The notes under the pieces are model-generated. The model was given only the letters and a program-made list of their open reading frames with translations, was not told the DNA's origin and did not search any database. A stretch of 64,000 nt of DNA, taken from the NCBI RefSeq assembly GCF_020882245.1, contig NC_083598.1, forward strand, positions 43,375,858-43,439,857, given 5' to 3'. The translations under genes were made by a program, and so were the position numbers. Each line of letters starts with the position of its first letter. Position 1 is the stretch's first letter. Positions 51,751 to 64,000 of this stretch are shown here, in pieces. This stretch comes from Rhopalosiphum padi. Taxonomy: Eukaryota > Arthropoda > Insecta > Hemiptera > Aphididae.

Positions 51751-53958
51751 GTGTTTAGTTCTCTTTAAACAACTAATGTGCAATAGCTATACTAGCTATA
51801 GATTTTTCATAGGTAATGCAATATTCTTGTGATTTTTTTTTTCGTGTTCTATTCAACACTTGGATTTTTAATCCGCATATTACTATGAGTTAAAGTGATT
51901 TAAAATTATCTAGTATCTAGTATACCTATTATTATGTATTTTCTACGCGTTAGTTTGACGATCATTAAATCATAATATTCGATAAAAAATACTTATAAAC
52001 TATGATTTTTTTATCGTAAGTTTTCGGACATCAATTTAGGTACCTTTGGCATACGTAATATTCTATTTATACCCGTTTACCACCGTTTATTGTGACTTTT
52101 CTTATCCACGAACGATTCAGATTTTCCCCTGCACGTATAATAATAATAATGTATTTTTCATCGCGGTCAAGGGCAGTGAAACCGATAGGCGTCCGAAGAA
52201 AAAATATTTATACACGGCTACCTACTTTATTTAAATTGTTATCGATATTAAGCTATTTGACTCGTCATTTCGTCTATTATTTTTACTGTAGGCACCTATA
52301 CTTAAATTATTATAATACGTACGCGACGATGCGAAGGCTCCATAGTAACACACGTAATTGCGTACCTGTTTGAATATAAAACGTTTAGTGAGGGTACCGG
52401 TTTTTCTCTCCCCCGCGCAGTAATCGGATATACTTTATTATAAATTATAATTTAATATGAAAACATTGACATCGTTTAACCTACGATCCCTTTTACGTCC
52501 ACCACAACAATGATATGACACAGCACGTATGCATAATACAATACAATACAAATTATAATCTTCAATCGGTCCCGAACTTCGAGAATATATTCCTCGTGAA
52601 TGACCCGTGATTATATTATATTACCACGATTAATTGTTTTACCTACATATGTACAAGTATTGTCCTTGTCGACTTATCCGTACACGAGTATAATATAAGC
52701 GTCAATAACGCGTTTCGACTGTAATCGTTGACGCGGGCATTTGTTTATCGATTGTATCGACCGCGGCCAGTTTGTCCACGATGTCTCATTAACTGTCCGT
52801 TTTAATTATACGTGTTCTATTCATGTATTTTTTATATTCATGTATTATTTTATAATAAAATATTAATGTATTTTTTTATAACGGTAAAAATGTGTGTTTG
52901 TGACATTTGGAAATCCGTGTGTGCTATGTTATAACCAAATGCGTTTTTTTTTATCGCCCGATTATATGGGTAAGAAAAATCCTAATCCAAATAATACAAG
53001 AACTACTCTTAGTAGTAACATCTGAATTTAATATACTAGCTAAAATGTAAAATTTATAGATATATTTTTTTTGGTCGATTAACATGCGTTGAAGTATTTT
53101 TTTAACTTTTAAGGTAAACAATGAACGAGTTGGTGTCATTGTATGTTGAAAATATTACATTTAACGTAGCGTGGGGAGGCGCGCCCACTATAGAAATTAA
53201 TATTATTCTGTTCAACAATAGGTTTTCACACTGAATATCTTATAATATTAAATTTTTAAGAAAATGTAGGTACTCACAAATAAACATATTTTAAATCGCT
53301 AAAGAAAAAAACGTGTTTTACATTTAATTTACGTTTTACACTATGAAGTCAACCATAATTATTTTAAAAACATTATAATAACCTCTACGTGATGTTTTTC
53401 TCGTTATCATTTCTTTGAGATTTTTAGAATCATTATAGCTTAAACGTTGATTTTATGAAAAATGATTAAATCAGTATTTTTTTTGCAAAATAAATGCTGA
53501 TAATATATTTTATAATTGTTGTTAAAAATGTTTTGCTACGACGTGATTCAAAACTAGTAACCTATACTAACAATTTGTTTAGTAAATAATATTGCTTGCT
53601 ATAAATTGTTATTCGAGGTCATTCAGTTGTAAGGAAATACAAACCGAAGGGGAAGCGTGATTTTATGAATCATTTATAATAAAAAAAATGATGTGTTTGT
53701 GTATATTTACCGCACATCAGTATTTAAGCCCGACGACCATAACTTACATTTGGAGGCGTCGAAATGTGTAGGTACCTTCGTCGAAAAATGGTTATTAATC
53801 GTAACGATACGTACCTATAGGTACCGTGAAAATAATCGTCTATAATACTGCAGTGTTGTCCGGCGGATCGAAACACCGATTCGGTCGATGGTTGGACGAA
53901 CCGCGCGTATTGTGCGGGAGGTGAAATCTCTTGTACCTATTACATACAATAATATTAT

Positions 53959-53979
53959 AATATATATATATATATATAT
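53959..53979. repeat. (AT)n microsatellite
   Basis: Uninterrupted AT dinucleotides. Confidence 0.9.
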
Positions 53980-54184
53980 GTATAATAATATAGCGTCCGT
54001 CGTTCGTGACGGTACCGGTTTTCAGTTTTCCATCGAGATCATAGCCTGTTATTAAAAACGATGTACGCTAAATAACATATTAAAAAAAAAAAAACTGCGT
54101 GCGTTTTTGTACGACGATGGGTGTAACCTATTAACCCCTTACCCCGACGTATACGTATACACGCGCTCGCGCATATATACATAT

Positions 54185-54206
54185 ACACACACACACACAC
54201 ACACAC
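54185..54206. repeat. (AC)n microsatellite
   Basis: Uninterrupted AC run followed by degenerate ACATAC units, just upstream of the putative start site at 54336. Confidence 0.95.
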
Positions 54207-54333
54207 ATACACATACACGCGTATACACACAATCTCAGTACACAGATTCACGCACGCGCTTAGCATATACAGCTTTCGACCACATAACAATATTACTTAT
54301 ACGATATTATTATTTACCGTTCGCCCACTCATT

Positions 54334-54338
54334 TCAGT
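54334..54338 (+). promoter_or_regulatory. Putative initiator
   Basis: ATTTCAGTCTCG contains a perfect arthropod initiator TCAGT, with TTATACGAT about 35 bases upstream as a weak TATA. It lies 174 bases before the ATG of the 54512 exon. An in-frame TAA upstream of that ATG supports an untranslated leader here. Confidence 0.35.
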
Positions 54339-54511
54339 CTCGTCTTATCATCGCGACGTTTCACTTTTCATCGTCATTGCTATATGGTTGTCGTCGTTAT
54401 TTGTTTTGTTTTTCAAGACTTCGACGTCGTTCCGCGATCAGCACACACGATAACACCGTAATATCGTAATGTTTTAATATTGTAGAGTACGATGCGACAA
54501 ACGTTTTCCAG

Positions 54512-54791
54512 ATGTCCCCGTGCGCCGTCGGATACGAATCCATACTGTTAGCCGACCAGAAGTACGAAGACCGCGGAAGACCTGTACTGTCGCCACCGAA
54601 TCCGACGGGATCGACACGCAACGGCAGGCTACGACCGCGTCCAGAGGATCGCCAAAAGTTGCGGTCTGACGCAGACGCCGCGACCGACGTGTCTGCGCTG
54701 TGCCGACACTTTTTGGCCGCCTACAACATACGACCGGACTTTTTTTGCAAGTTCCAGGGCAGAACAAATTTGCTGCAATGTCAACAATCAG
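54512..54791 (+). CDS. Probable first coding exon of an unidentified gene (3' part outside window)
   Basis: The frame begins MSPCAVGYESILLADQKYED and ends CKFQGRTNLLQCQQS, 93 codons plus one base, then a good donor CAATCAG|GTACAG (intron phase 1). Without splicing the frame would stop 21 bases later. G+C is high and CpG-rich relative to the surroundings. There is no signal peptide, transmembrane segment or motif I recognise; residues ~25-60 are Pro/Arg-rich and the C-terminal part (SALCRHFLAAYNIRPDFFCK) is more globular-looking. The start is chosen because an in-frame TAA lies 45 bases upstream. ATG is also directly preceded by TTTTCCAG, so it could instead be the start of an internal exon spliced from an upstream leader such as those at 44.6 or 47.3 kb. 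Two minus-strand frames overlap it but look less protein-like. Identity unknown. Confidence 0.45.
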
Positions 54792-56947
54792 GTACAGTCG
54801 TCATCCTCACATAAAATATATTTCATTATATACCTAGTATAGGTATAGTATATTATAATAATGATTTTTATTATTTACACGTGATTTTCTGACGAAATAT
54901 TATTACGCATTTGAGGCATAAAGTTTTATTACACTCATCGTATCGATATTTACATAATATTATTAAAATGATGGTTATGCCGTTTTATGTGCACATGTTA
55001 GATTGAACCCGTACCTATAACACGAATATTATCCATAAATAACGCACGCTATAAAATTTTTTTTAAAAAAACCATTTTCCAAAGGCTCCATGGTGATTAT
55101 ACCGTTTGTTGAGTGTGTTTACTTGCACGATTAAAATTATGTACAAAACTGGTTTTTAGTATATAAATATTACGACTTGTATGAATTAGGGACTGTTATA
55201 ATATTATATTATTATTTATAGTAAAATAGAATATACTGACAACGTTTTCATATTATAATGTTATTTATCTATAAAGTAATGTTAATTAAAAATATAGGTA
55301 TAAAGTATAATATCAAATTAAATTAAAATATATTATTAATATTATTAAGTAATTTAAATTATTTGCGTTGTTCAGTATGGAAAAATACATCACTTTTAAA
55401 ATGTAATTAAAAAACTTAAATAATTGAACTGCTTAACATAAACAAAAATGATCTACCTATCTAATTTGATTGCATCGTATTTGCAGAATGCTTTGTTGTA
55501 CCAATTGTACATAATATCATGTAATATTTACTATATTGTCACGTCTTATAGTATTATCCTATATTGAAAAACATTAAACTACATTGTTGTTAATAGAATC
55601 TATTGAAATCTATTGAATTAACCATTGATAATTGAAAACGTTGAATATAATATGTTTAAAATGTTTAAATCGTAAAACTATTGATATAGTTTATTTTTAT
55701 TTAATACTACTTTATTATGGGTTTATAATATTTATATTTATATATACTTCAACATAACTTAATTTAACAATTAATTAAATATGTGTTATGTTTTTAGTTT
55801 TTTTTCTGATAATTTTTAAAAATTGATATTCAGCACCCCTATTATCCTCTCTCTATAGTCTATAATCTATATAAATGAATGATATCGTGTTAGCTTCTAT
55901 AGAAATAACGTACAGTAATATTTACTTCATTAAATATATAAACTATAATTGTTAAAATCATAATTTTTTGTTGGTAAACTACATAGTGTCTATGAATATT
56001 TATTAATTTAAAATAATGTATAATAATGGAATTTACATTAACTCACTATTTTAAATCTCCGTGGGAATCCTAACTTGTCAGCTTATTTTATTTGATTACG
56101 AGTTACAACTAAATACCACTAATCACAATGCAATATCAATTATTAATCAGTTGTTATATTTTAATCGGTTAATCCTATTATTAAATTAATTAATTAATAC
56201 TTATTAAAACAGATTCCTAAATAATAAATAATTATTTACATTATTTAACACTGGTTTTTGGTAAAAGATTACAATTTAAAAATGCTGGATCTATGTGCAT
56301 ATTATTCACTATTTAAATGATTAAATAAGTTTAAAATATATTGCCTTTTATCTTATTTAAACTATGTTAACAATTAACCGCGTTGGTTTATCAATACTTA
56401 CAAAAAATTAAATATTTAAAACGTCGCCACCTATATATATTTAATAAGGTTCTTCAATATACATGTTAAATTGAATTAAACAATAATACTTTCAAAAAAT
56501 ATGTGATAGATAATTTTCACTAACTATTTAAATTTCGAAATTATTTGTATTTTTATTAAATATTTTAACATTTTTTTACAATTGAAATAAATTCTACAAC
56601 TTAACAATTATTCATTCAACTGTGACGATAACATCAATATGATATATAAATCTACAATCTGCATCTGCATAAATAATAAATTTAATTAGTTTCTATAAAG
56701 AAATTTATAACTGAAAGGAAATAATGTAATTGTACTACTGGATTGAAAATTGAAATTTTTCTATTGATTATTGTTGATTGAATATTTAATAATAATATTT
56801 ACATAATTGTTTAGTTGTTTAGTATGCTGTCTATTATTTGACGTATAGGTACTTAACATTTCTATATACAGATGTACGGCATATTAAAGCTATTTTATTC
56901 AAATGTATACCTTTTACATTCTTTATTATTACAATATTATTACTTAA

Positions 56948-57388
56948 GAGGACGTTATACCCACGTCCCACATGTTGTGTTGTCTCTGTCTTACTAATAT
57001 AGATCATAGCAAATTTGCATTCAGCAGAACACATTTAGTGATGTTAGCTTTAATATTAGAGTAAATTTACTTATTATTAAATTTAAAGTTAAGAATATTA
57101 TCTAGACAATGACTTATGCTTTTATTGATATTATTATTTTAATGAGTTATATAAAAAGCTATGTAAAATATTACAATTTTAAAATGTTCATAACTCACTT
57201 TAAAATGATAATATCAATAAAAGCATGTCATTGTCTAGATAATATTCTTAAAATATTCTATAAAATTTGATAATAGGTAAATTTACTCTCATGTTAAAGC
57301 TAACATCACAAAATGTATTCTGCTGAACGAAAATTGATATGATGTACGTTAGTAAGACAAAGATAACACATGCGGGTATGGCGTCTTC
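56948..57388. mobile_element. Fold-back (long inverted repeat) element flanked by TTAA, 441 bp
   Basis: Almost the whole element is two inverted arms of about 200 bases: left 56948-57150, right 57190-57388, with a ~39-base loop. Matching blocks include TCAGCAGAACACATTTAGTG against TCAGCAGAATACATTTTGTG, GATGTTAGCTTTAA, and AGAATATTATCTAGACAATG (exact in both arms). Termini GAGGACGTTATACCC and GAAGACGCCATACCC match at 12 of 15. TTAA abuts both ends (56944-56947 and 57389-57392), as expected for piggyBac-type targets. It is non-coding. A transcript through it would form a ~200 bp imperfect hairpin. Confidence 0.85.
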
Positions 57389-58899
57389 TTAATTATTCAT
57401 ATTTTATATATGTTATAAAAAACCAAATAGTATATAACTATGATGAATTTAAAAATGTTGTCATTAGAATTAATTTTTTTTATATTTAATTAAAAAAAAA
57501 AAAAAATCATAAATTGAATAAGGAACATAAAGCCAAAAAAATTATCTTAAATTAGAATGTATTTAGTAGAAAAATTTACTTAAGCAGTTTAAATTATTAA
57601 AAACTTAAAACTTAATAATTTATTAGTGATATTATTATTGTTATCCATCCAACGGGGCAATTTAAAAAACCTGTTTAGGTTTTTTAGTTGTGATTTAAAG
57701 TAGTGTAATTTACTCAGTATTGATTTAAAAGAAGAGATATTTTTTAGGAACATCGTATATCAGTTTAACAATATACTAATATAATTTCTTAAATAAAATA
57801 TAAAAACATCAACGAGTCAATTTTATTTTTAACCTACTGTTTTAGAAGTAGAAATTATCAAGGTTTTTCTCATATTTTTCAACAAAAAGATTAAAACTGC
57901 GAGACTGTGCAACTATAGATGTAATCTATGTAACGGATATATATGTAGTTTTATGTTAAAGTTCAATATTCTATAGCAACAGCCAACAGTAAAGGAAAAT
58001 TTTGTACTAGATACTAATAAAGAAATAAATATCATACAAAATAAATATAATAACAAATTACAACTAAAATATCACTTTAAAAATATATTTATGTTCTTTA
58101 ATTTTAGTTAATTATACGTACTTAAAAACCAATTGTATATGTATATATAACACGCATAATAGTACTTAATATAGGTAAATCCACTAACTATAAACTAGTT
58201 ATTATTTATGAAAATATGAAATTAATTTTCAAATTTTTTTTTCAATTATATTATATAATATAATACAATTATAAGAAATGACTAAAACAACTCCACCTTG
58301 AATCGTATTTAACAGGCAATGTATTTACAGTTTTTAATATGGTAATCAAACCTTCTGTGTTCGCCTAACACAAGGTAAATGCTCATTTCTTTTTTATTAT
58401 TTATAAATGTATCGAACAGATTATTATACCAACCATTTAAAATGTAATACACTAATACCTTTAACTATTGTTTAGATTATTCTAAATAAATAACCGAAAA
58501 TAATTAATGTTGCATACACTCGGTACGCCGTGAAAATAAAATGGATACAAATTATTTAACTCTGATTAACCGGTTTGATCAGACTTATTCAGTAATATTA
58601 CAGAGAGAGAGAGCGCTAGATATATAAGTTCGTAAATTAAAATGTTACTATTCCTATTTTTTATTTTATAAGGTATAAATCAATTTGATACATTATTTAT
58701 TTTATTTTATGTAATTTTCCATTATTTAATATTTTAATTAAATGTTATTGCTATAATAATTTACCTATAATATGTATTATTGTCAAAATACCTGTTATGT
58801 TACATTTTAAAACTTCTACTACGTATTAGAAGATGCTGGTAAAAAGTTTTGATAAAAATTTCAAGTATATACGGTTATTCGGTAATTAAATTTTTTTGT

Positions 58900-59480
58900 T
58901 ACTGTGCAGCACTATAGATATCCATACTTTCGCTCTTTTTTCATTAAAAATGCTTCGATAATTATCTCAAGGATGGTTTTTTGATAGTAAATTATATGCA
59001 GTTGATACTTTAAAAATAAGGAGGAAAGGCCACAATTTAAAAAACAACGAAAAAATTCAGAAAAACGGATTTTTATACAATATTAGTTTTTGATTAAATC
59101 ATGTTTTTTTTTTTTGTTAAAATTCAAAAACAAATGAGATTTGAATTTTTCACTTTCTATACATTAAAATGTTCTAAATATTTTGAGTTTTTTGTGCTAT
59201 TTTTATTCATCTAGTTTTTTATATTTTATTTTTTTTTAATTTAGTTATTTATGATAACATTTTTATAATTCAAGGTTTTTCTTAAGTTTTCATGACCTAG
59301 TTGAAATAATACTATAAAAAAAAATAATATAATACATATTATTAACAAATTTAATTTTAAATGTACACAAAATTCATTAAATTTCGGTGTTTAAAATTTG
59401 GCATTATCAAACATAATATCAATATAATTAAATATCCTAAGAAATTTTGAATGACACAGACCACTTCTGCTCTGTTGAAT
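58900..59480 (+). repeat. Aphid-type dispersed repeat, second subtype
   Basis: Contains AAACAACGAAAAAATTCAGA, then AAACGGATTTTTATACAATA, TTCAAAAACAAATGAGATTT and TTCACTTTCTATACATTAAA, in the order I know from aphid repeats and similar to 37690-38230. Boundaries are approximate. Confidence 0.45.
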
Positions 59481-61904
59481 CGTTTTTCATTGAAGACTAA
59501 TTAATTACATCCTTTACAATGAACTACTAAGTGACTTCCAAGATTTTTTTCTTTATTAAATTTTTTTTTTGTTGATTTGGTATCTGTTCTGACTATATAT
59601 CGTATTATTAATAATTGTTGATTAAAGTTTATAACCAATTTTTATAAAATACTCATATAATAATATGTAAACAAAATTTCCAATATATAATTTAATTTAT
59701 TTAGTAAAAAAAGTTAAATTTAAATTGTCTGCTTTTTCAAACAAATTAATTTTTTTATAACATGTATTTATACATTATATAAATGTTACTTATTTGCATT
59801 TACATATATTTTACCTTTATAATTGAAATACTAAAAACAAGTTAATTATTACTTATTCAGTTTTGTATTTTACTTCTATACAGTTCACTTAATAATTTAA
59901 GAAATACAGAATAAAACTATTTCGAAATTTCAAAAAAAAACATAAATACAATAATTAGAAATCATTGGATTATAATACGTTTTATCTATTATTACCACTT
60001 TTTAAAATATTATTTATTCACATACGTTATACATATCTTTTGAATAATAATAAATATTCAATTACGCTCCTAACTTCGTATTAATACGAAAAAAATAAAC
60101 ATAAATTCATTGCACTAAATGCTTTAATTTATTATATTAATACTGGTAATAACAATAATATATTTTATTTTTAAGTATTATTCTTTTATCGGAGTTTTCA
60201 CGAACTCGGTTTTCAATTGTAATTATTTAAGTAATTTTATCAATAATAGTAAACTAAAATGTAGTTAAATTTTTAAATTTTAATAATGAACCATAATATA
60301 TATTTTACAATAAAAAATGATTTTACTTTATATTTATCACTTAAAACATTCATATGTAAGTATTTTTAACGAAATCGATAAACATAAATATAATTAGTTT
60401 ATAATTTAGCAACTATATAAAAAACAAAATGTGTAATATCTATTAGTTTAAAACAGTATAATAATTTATAGTAATAATGATATCAAACATCCATCGTGAT
60501 AAGAAAGTTTATAATTATTTATGTATAATGCATATAGTAACCGTTGAAAGATAAAGGTTATTAATAATTGTGGTTATAATTGACCTCAGATGACTTTGGT
60601 CTGATTAAATGTTTTATATAAAATAATTATGAATTTGGCTGGAAATTTGTTCGTTTCGCACTTGTAAGTATAATTTAACAATTCTGAAGCACATTATATT
60701 AAACTAGTTAATAATTATTCCAATGTCTAACTAGAAAACTTGTAAAATTCAAATTACACACCAACACTTAAAAAAATTAATAAATAACTAATAAGCTTAA
60801 CTTAACATATTATATAAAAACATAAAACATGCAAATTGTATTGATAATTCATAGATATTCGTCTGACCGTTTTAATTAAATATTTTTATTGAAATTATTT
60901 TTAATCAGTTAAAGAATATATTTTTTCGCATATTGGCATATTACCATACTTTTATCATAAACATAAAGTTAATGTATTTGTTTTATACATATTAACATTA
61001 ATTTTATAAAACTATTATTTTGATATAAGAGGTAAAGTTACATCGATGTACTCTGTAATAACTATCTCTAATTTTAAATCGAATACTCATATATTTTAAT
61101 ATGAATTTAATTTATTAATTTTCATTTGAAATAATTAGTAATTTACATTATTTTTAAAATTTGTAGAATTCATAAAAAAAATATTGTATACACATAGCCT
61201 GCAGTAGATAATCCAATATAAATTGTGTGATTATATAATTATACTATTATAATTAAAATTAATGATTTATATTGTAAATATATTAATAAATATAAAATTT
61301 ATATTGTATTATACTTATATTTTATGCATTTGAACATTGAACTTAATAAGTTTACTACCATGTTTAGACATTTTATTAAAACCATAAATCACTCATTTTT
61401 TTATTTTTTATAATTGAACTAATATTAATATTATAAAACATTATTAAGTATTATATCAAGTTACACTGTAGTTTCACTGTCTAGTTACTACGCAATAATT
61501 TAATATTTGATATGCTTGATAAATGAGCTAAATATGAATTGAAATTTTACTTTCGATAACTGATAAATATTATTATTAGAAATATTATGAAATATTACGA
61601 ATATTGTGTTGTGAAATTAAAAAGCTTATAAAAAAGCCAATAAAAAATGATTATATTTCGGAATATTATAATATGAAAATACACACATTCGTTATATTTT
61701 ATCCGGTTAATAAACATTAGTTATAACTTGAATAAAATAAATAAGCTAAATAAATAAACTTTATGGTAGGTACCTAATACAAATCGATTTATAAGAGTAA
61801 TACAAATTCAGCAATATTGCTCTAATTTTATTCTTAAAGCTCCCGTATGCAATTTTGAGTGTATATACTATATACTAGGCTATAGGTAGCTGACAAACGT
61901 GTAT

Positions 61905-62200
61905 TATATGGCTGTTGGCTATACTATTCTTAATGGACAGAACTTGCTTACGTAGAGAATGCTTTATTTGGGAGCCGATGACGCGAACGCCTTGTTTTAA
62001 AAATTTTGTCCGTTCGCTCCTCCTTAATCGGCACTGTTATAGATATTTATTCCAATCATTGCCACCGGGCAGAATATACATTAACAAATTACACTACACA
62101 CAGAAGACGAATTTTTGACGAACCGTTTTTTACCTTCTACGCAGAACATCCGGTTATGCTAAACACGAATACTTGTAAAAATCATATGATCATCACTTAA
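61905..62200. other. Unassigned GC-richer patch with two short plus-strand frames
   Basis: Overlapping frames at 61915-62118 (MAILFLMDRTCLRRECFIWE..) and 62006-62200 stand out from the AT-rich flanks. I find no domain, no good acceptor/donor pair and no terminal repeats. It could be an exon of the gene starting at 54512 or a scrap of a mobile element. Confidence 0.25.
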
Positions 62201-63480
62201 CCATTATTATAATAATATTATGTATAGGTATACCTATACCTATAAAACAACGTATGTTTAAGCATGTGAGGTCGTTTATCGAAATAGAAAAATGCGTTTA
62301 ATCGTTGCAACTTGCAAATACCCAAAGATTATGTAATCACTATTTTTCTCTCCAAATAAATACATGATAATATAGTATATTATAGATTATATTACGGTAA
62401 AACTACAAATACCGGTAAAATCTAGGTTTAACTATCTGATTTCCAGCGTTGTATGTATAGGCATTAGTCTACTCTATATCTCTATATAAGATAATTTATA
62501 TAAAAAAATAATTCTATCAAACTTCAAATGATTCTTGTAGTTTGAAATTTTACAAGCGACAAATGTAGAATTGTAAATTTTAATAAACCAATACATTAAT
62601 GTAAAAGTACCTATGTATGAAATATAAAAAAAAAATTGAAAGTTATACAATTATCTTATACAAAATGTATAACATGTGTAATAAATATATGCCGAAAAAT
62701 AAAGCTTCCCAAATATAATGATAATAAAACTATTAATTCAATAATGTATTAAATTTCCAACAAGTTACGTCATCGTATGATGCATTTTGATAATTTTTTA
62801 GTTGAAGTTTTAGAACCAATTGTAAAATTATTATTTATTATTATATCAATTTTCTAATGTACTATAAACTATAAAAACTTGATTCATATATCATAATACA
62901 ATAATAATGCTATTAATAAATTAAGATTTAAAATTTATTTTTATCTTTATTGATTTAATAAAAAGTTCTCTGTTAGTCCATTCAATTCGCACAACGTAAT
63001 TAAATGCGTATTTTATATTTTACAAAAATATAAAGCAAGTTACTACATTTAAATATTATAAAGAATTTTTTTAAATTAAATTAAATTATTAAAATACAAT
63101 TTAGTAATTTCATTTTTGTTGTATTTTATTTGGTCAATTATTTATTGCGTAATTTTTCTGTATTTGTATGGATAACAATTTTTTTTCTGTATATTATATC
63201 ATCTCATCATCATATTCGCTTATTGTTCAGTATTTTTATGAACACATTTTGATGTACAAATTATAATAACTAAAAAAAACCTATAGCTATGGCCAGACTC
63301 ATACTTTTACTGTAACGCATTACATAGTTACGTCATATTTTATTGTATGCCTCGCGTACATTTATATATGTTTTATGCTTTTCCTCGTGGCTTTACGAAC
63401 CCCTAGTGTCTTCTTAATATATGTGTGTACACTGTATGTACTGGTATACGTATATAATAATAATAATAATAGTAATAATG

Positions 63481-63800
63481 TGCCTCGACATATGCACACA
63501 CACACACACGCACATTCAGTGCACTAGTATACATACTACAACACGACCTCGTGATGCTGCAGCAGTGGGTTCGGTGGGCAAGTTGGAGTGGTAGAAAGAT
63601 AAATAAAGAAAACCGACCGCTATGTGCAGTGCGCGCTGCGACAACTGAGAACTTTGTATGTGCGCTTTATACACGGGCTGGGTATTTTTTCTCTTACAGA
63701 TATATATATGTACCTAATATACAGGGTGGACGACAGATATTATACGGTGAGACGATGGTGGTGGGGACAAGCTAATGCTCCGTGAACGCCACCCATAAGC
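63481..63800. other. Unassigned GC-richer patch with (AC)n and (AAT)n tracts
   Basis: An (ATA)n run near 63455-63470 and (AC)n at 63495-63510 precede a frame at 63551-63775 (MMLQQWVRWASWSGRKINKE..) of no recognisable family. A TTTTTTCTCTTACAG acceptor-like site lies near 63700. Function not determinable. Confidence 0.25.
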
Positions 63801-64000
63801 ATATACCGTTGCAATTTACATAATAAATTAACCGCTGTTTATAATATGTACGTGCAGTACGTACCTGTATATCACACACATATATATATATATATACACG
63901 CGTGCGCACATAATATTATTATATACCTACGTATACGATCTTCGTTTGTTGGTATACGTTCAACAAACCCGAGAACTATAATATAGAAGAAACGAACCTG

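Larger units (their letters stand above)
52380..54333. other. CpG-enriched region upstream of the 54512 exon
   Basis: Patches of CpG-rich sequence at 52650-52790, 53750-53920 and 53995-54030 alternate with AT-rich DNA. No frame is convincing. The position just upstream of a putative promoter suggests cis-regulatory sequence. Confidence 0.35.
54792..64000 (+). other. Probable first intron or downstream non-coding DNA
   Basis: Over 9 kb of AT-rich sequence follows the donor with no exon I can join to it. It contains the fold-back element at 56948, a dispersed repeat near 59000, and GC-richer patches at 61905 and 63540, listed separately. If the 54512 exon is real, its next exon is either beyond the window or too short to recognise. 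Confidence 0.4.

Noticed and set aside
1..64000. tRNA, rRNA, CRISPR, bacterial operon signals
   Set aside because: Looked for B-box-like GGTTCGAATC words, regularly spaced repeats with spacers and closely packed frames by eye; none seen.

Overview
The window reads as nuclear DNA of a sap-feeding hemipteran, most likely an aphid. It is very AT-rich, littered with TAGGTA/TACCTA words and (AT)n/(AC)n microsatellites, sparsely genic with multi-kilobase introns, and full of small DNA-transposon derivatives. It also carries a dispersed repeat (ending in a 'CATCGCTCCG..CAGAATCTAA'-type tail) that I recognise from aphid genomes. The aphid call rests on recall and composition, not on a search. There are no bacterial-type operons, rRNA, tRNA or CRISPR features that I can see.

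The best-supported gene is on the minus strand, 31190 to 21415. It has three exons (a 5' leader ending exactly in ATG, then 110 bp, then 919 bp), a TATA box near 31220, an 8.2 kb first intron and a 409 bp second intron. The spliced product is a 343-residue secreted protein with 33 tryptophans, most of them spaced exactly eight residues apart in WKEIKVPV- and WKTEKKQE-type octads, followed by a His-rich run and a Gly/Tyr-rich tail. It looks like a structural (cuticle-, sheath- or matrix-like) protein, but I cannot name the family.

The second probable gene is on the plus strand. A CpG-rich first coding exon at 54512-54791 (93 codons plus one base) ends in a good splice donor and would continue beyond the window. 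CpG-rich blocks at 43.2-44.9 kb, 46.8-47.7 kb and 52.4-54.5 kb stand out sharply from the AT-rich background. They carry promoter-like signals and splice donors, so they may be promoters or untranslated first exons of this or neighbouring genes.

Layout: 1-900, a dispersed repeat split by a truncated LINE; 0.9-12.9 kb, non-coding with one hAT-type MITE; 12.9-17.5 kb, a cluster of repeats and hAT-type elements; 19.8-20.0 kb, a frameshifted LINE 3' end; 21.4-31.2 kb, the tryptophan-octad gene; 35.05 kb, a pogo/Tigger-like MITE; 37.7 kb, a dispersed repeat; 43-47.7 kb, CpG-rich putative promoter region; 51.7-54.8 kb, promoter region and orphan first exon; 54.8-64 kb, probable first intron, containing a 441 bp TTAA-flanked fold-back element and another dispersed repeat. 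The rest is AT-rich sequence in which I see no gene.
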